Of a stretch of 64,000 nt of DNA, positions 62,267 to 64,000 are shown in pieces. Origin of the DNA: Rhizobium sophoriradicis (GTDB lineage: Bacteria; Pseudomonadota; Alphaproteobacteria; Rhizobiales; Rhizobiaceae). The position numbers and the translations under genes are program-made. Under the pieces are notes generated by a model. The model was not told where the DNA came from. It ran no database searches and was given only the letters and a program-made list of their open reading frames with translations. The stretch is from NCBI RefSeq assembly GCF_003939025.1, contig NZ_RQIH01000008.1, forward strand, positions 62,001 to 126,000. The letters are read 5' to 3'. Within the stretch, counting starts at the first letter, position 1. Every line of letters begins with the position of its first letter.

Positions 62267-63765
62267 GCATCCCACGCGACAACTATGTCGGCGAGCCCGA
62301 TTATCCAAGACCATGGACGACGAAACAACCGCGAGAGGGATTGCGCGACTTGGACGAGGCGCGGGTCGTCTCGCTATCGCCGGATGTCTGCCTGACTCCG
62401 GTAGGCTCGTCTGCCGTCCCCGTCCCGTACCCGATCGTCGACTATTGCGGGCACGACAAAGACTACACGCCAACCGTCCGCTTTACCGGCAAGAAGGCGA
62501 TGGTCATGCGCTCCTGCACGACCCACGTCCATGGCGATGCACCGGGAACGAAAAAGGGTTTCAAATCCGGCACCGTTGAAAATATTTGCGAGCCGATCGG
62601 TCATGCCGAGCAGGTACGCGCTGAGGGCTCCCATGTCATCCGCCATCTCGACCGCTTCTGGATGAACAATCGGAACACGCAGGGCGAAGCGATCTTCATC
62701 CGTGGTACCGAGACATTCGCAGCGCCGGAAGACGACGATCCTGTTCCGGGGTCTCTCCGCTGGAACGGCAGTGACGAAGGCAGGGTCATCAGCGATGCCT
62801 CACCCGAGCCGATTATCATGGGTGCGCAATATGCTCAGGCGGTCCCGGCAACGGTGCCTCAAACGGTTCCTGTGCCGGCCCGACCAGCCCCGGTGCCTCG
62901 ACCGCCGGGACAAGTCATCCGGCCGAATGTCCCGCAGTGGAATAAGCCTCCGCCCCGACCGTCCATCAAAGTTGGCAAATGGGTCGGAAGGCTCGGCCGA
63001 TTTGGTCGGGCGATGACTGGCATCGGAGCATTTATCGAGGGTATGTGGCCAACCTCAACGGCAATGCCGTGGTACGACGAAATGCCTCAAGATGATTTCG
63101 AAAGCGTACTTTTCCGGAAAGCACGCGAACTCGAGGAGCAAGGCGTCGACGTTGATGACATTCAGGAGTGGTTCCGATCGGAGCGAGCAGAGAATGCGCG
63201 ACGCCGGAGGCAACAGGAGATCGAGGAAAAACAGAAACCGCAACCACTTCCTCAGACGGAGGGCGCGCGCGTTGATGAGGAAGGCTCCCAACGTCGGTGC
63301 ATCGTCGGCCCCTATGAGGAGATCGAGCCCATATGTCGGGGCAATGCTCACCATATCGTTCCTGACATGGCTTACAGGCTAGGGCGACGACCTGTTAAAT
63401 CGGAATATAATTCTACAGAGAATCGTATCCCGAACGCGCCCACGCTTAACCAGGGGATGTCAATTTGTTTGCTAACCCGACAGCATGGGAGCGATAGCGA
63501 AGGATTGCATGGCGTGCTCCGGCAACGGTTTTCGGATCTCGCAAGCCCCGTACCGGGCACCGCGCCGATGGGTGCAATACTCGCCGAAAGTCTCAAAGTT
63601 ATTGAAGATATCCCGGATTTGCCGGAAGAATGTAAAGCATTAGCCGCCGCCATGGCTACAGGCCAGGTCGCATCGAAAACAGGATTCGCAGCTCCTGGGC
63701 GAACGAAAGAACGACCGCTCCCGTCCGGCGATGCCGAAACTGTTCTTAGAAGGGGACATTATTAA
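62263..63765 (+). CDS. PAAR-like effector with C-terminal AHH nuclease-like domain
   Basis: The 500-aa protein has an N-terminal DUF4150/PAAR-like domain (about 30-140: VSLSPDVCLTPVGSSAVPVPYPI and SCTTHVHGDAPGTKKGFKSG). A Pro-rich linker (about 205-240) and a short hydrophobic/helical stretch (VGKWVGRLGRFGRAMTGIGAFIEGMW) follow, then a charged coiled region and a C-terminal toxin-like domain with CRGNAHHIVPDMAYRLG (A362-H363-H364). The AHH..P motif is typical of the HNH/Endo VII group of nuclease toxins, such as Tox-GHH/AHH. The toxin end is more AT-rich than the PAAR part, as expected for a swappable module. Nuclease activity is inferred. Confidence 0.85.
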   Translation: MSIPRDNYVGEPDYPRPWTTKQPREGLRDLDEARVVSLSPDVCLTPVGSSAVPVPYPIVDYCGHDKDYTPTVRFTGKKAMVMRSCTTHVHGDAPGTKKGFKSGTVENICEPIGHAEQVRAEGSHVIRHLDRFWMNNRNTQGEAIFIRGTETFAAPEDDDPVPGSLRWNGSDEGRVISDASPEPIIMGAQYAQAVPATVPQTVPVPARPAPVPRPPGQVIRPNVPQWNKPPPRPSIKVGKWVGRLGRFGRAMTGIGAFIEGMWPTSTAMPWYDEMPQDDFESVLFRKARELEEQGVDVDDIQEWFRSERAENARRRRQQEIEEKQKPQPLPQTEGARVDEEGSQRRCIVGPYEEIEPICRGNAHHIVPDMAYRLGRRPVKSEYNSTENRIPNAPTLNQGMSICLLTRQHGSDSEGLHGVLRQRFSDLASPVPGTAPMGAILAESLKVIEDIPDLPEECKALAAAMATGQVASKTGFAAPGRTKERPLPSGDAETVLRRGHY

Positions 63766-64000
63766 TGATTGGCAGTGACTGGAAGGCGACGATTCAAGCC
63801 GCCGCGGCATTTGACGCAGACCGCTTCACAATATGTGTTGGCGAGCTGGAATATGACGATCCGTTTACTGCGATCATTTCCTACGATGGGAGGTTTTCCC
63901 AACCTTGGAGCAGAACGGATGTTGAGCGCGAAATCGTCGATATCAGTTATATGGAAGACGCAGCTTCGGGTGGTCCAATACCTGTAGCGCTCAGCAACGA
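63765..64000 (+). CDS. Candidate immunity protein (3' end outside window)
   Basis: An ATG at 63765 overlaps the effector stop (TAATG) and has AAGGGGA 9 nt upstream. The frame stays open to the window edge (at least 78 codons): MIGSDWKATIQAAAAFDADR, ELEYDDPFTAIISYDGR, VEREIVDISYMEDAASGGP. It is acidic and has no signal peptide, as expected for a cytoplasmic immunity protein that neutralises a basic nuclease. It is unlike any family I recognise. Confidence 0.75.
   Translation, partial: MIGSDWKATIQAAAAFDADRFTICVGELEYDDPFTAIISYDGRFSQPWSRTDVEREIVDISYMEDAASGGPIPVALSN

Noticed and set aside
63769..63987. 72-codon frame at the right edge
   Set aside because: It is an alternative frame of the candidate immunity gene, which has the better ribosome-binding site and overlaps the effector stop.

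Overview
The window looks like a piece of a GC-rich alphaproteobacterial genome from the Rhizobium leguminosarum/etli group. The main reason is the complete imp-type type VI secretion (T6SS) locus in the impA-impN order known from R. leguminosarum and Agrobacterium, together with rhizobial Lrp-dadX-dadA, Tad-type and siderophore-transport genes. Chromosome versus plasmid cannot be decided from the sequence. No rRNA, tRNA, CRISPR array or insertion sequence was found.

Region 1 (1-5.6 kb): a GMC-family flavoprotein oxidoreductase cut by the window edge and, upstream of it on the same strand, a GH15 glucoamylase whose motifs resemble the fungal enzymes; then an XRE regulator and a LuxI/LuxR quorum-sensing pair. 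Region 2 (5.6-11.9 kb): amino-acid catabolism. An Lrp-type regulator is divergent from alanine racemase (dadX) and D-amino-acid dehydrogenase (dadA). A frameshifted AraC-type regulator follows, then an omega-amino-acid:pyruvate aminotransferase divergent from an XRE-cupin regulator.

Region 3 (11.9-18.6 kb): exported proteins of unknown function, a pyrroline-5-carboxylate-reductase-like protein, and a three-gene TadE/TadE/TadG(VWA) cluster. Region 4 (18.7-27.7 kb): a membrane GGDEF-EAL protein in tandem with an orphan sugar-type solute-binding protein, a PAS-GGDEF-EAL protein, a LysR/DoxX divergent pair and a small unknown protein. Region 5 (27.7-35 kb): a complete Fe-siderophore ABC importer with a divergent binding protein, an ECF sigma factor/cupredoxin/DUF4142 cluster, a DUF488 protein and a Wza-like outer-membrane lipoprotein.

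Region 6 (35-64 kb): the T6SS. The minus-strand operon is tssA-tssB-tssC1-tssC2-tagJ-tssE-tssF-tssG-fha-tssK-tssL-tssM-tagF/pppA-ppkA; most of its junctions are overlaps or gaps of 25 bp or less. The divergent plus-strand operon is clpV-hcp-(unknown 197 aa)-tai4-tae4-vgrG-DUF2169-PAAR/nuclease-immunity(partial). No tssJ is visible. The kinase, FHA protein and TagF-phosphatase fusion form a threonine-phosphorylation control module. The payload is a Tae4-type peptidoglycan amidase with a Tai4/Rap1a-type immunity protein, and a PAAR-like protein ending in an AHH-motif nuclease-like domain followed by a candidate immunity gene.

The features most worth following are the uncharacterised 197-aa gene between hcp and the amidase pair, the PAAR-AHH effector with its unknown immunity partner, the fungal-like glucoamylase with a duplicated ribosome-binding site/start codon, and the GGDEF-EAL/solute-binding-protein pair.
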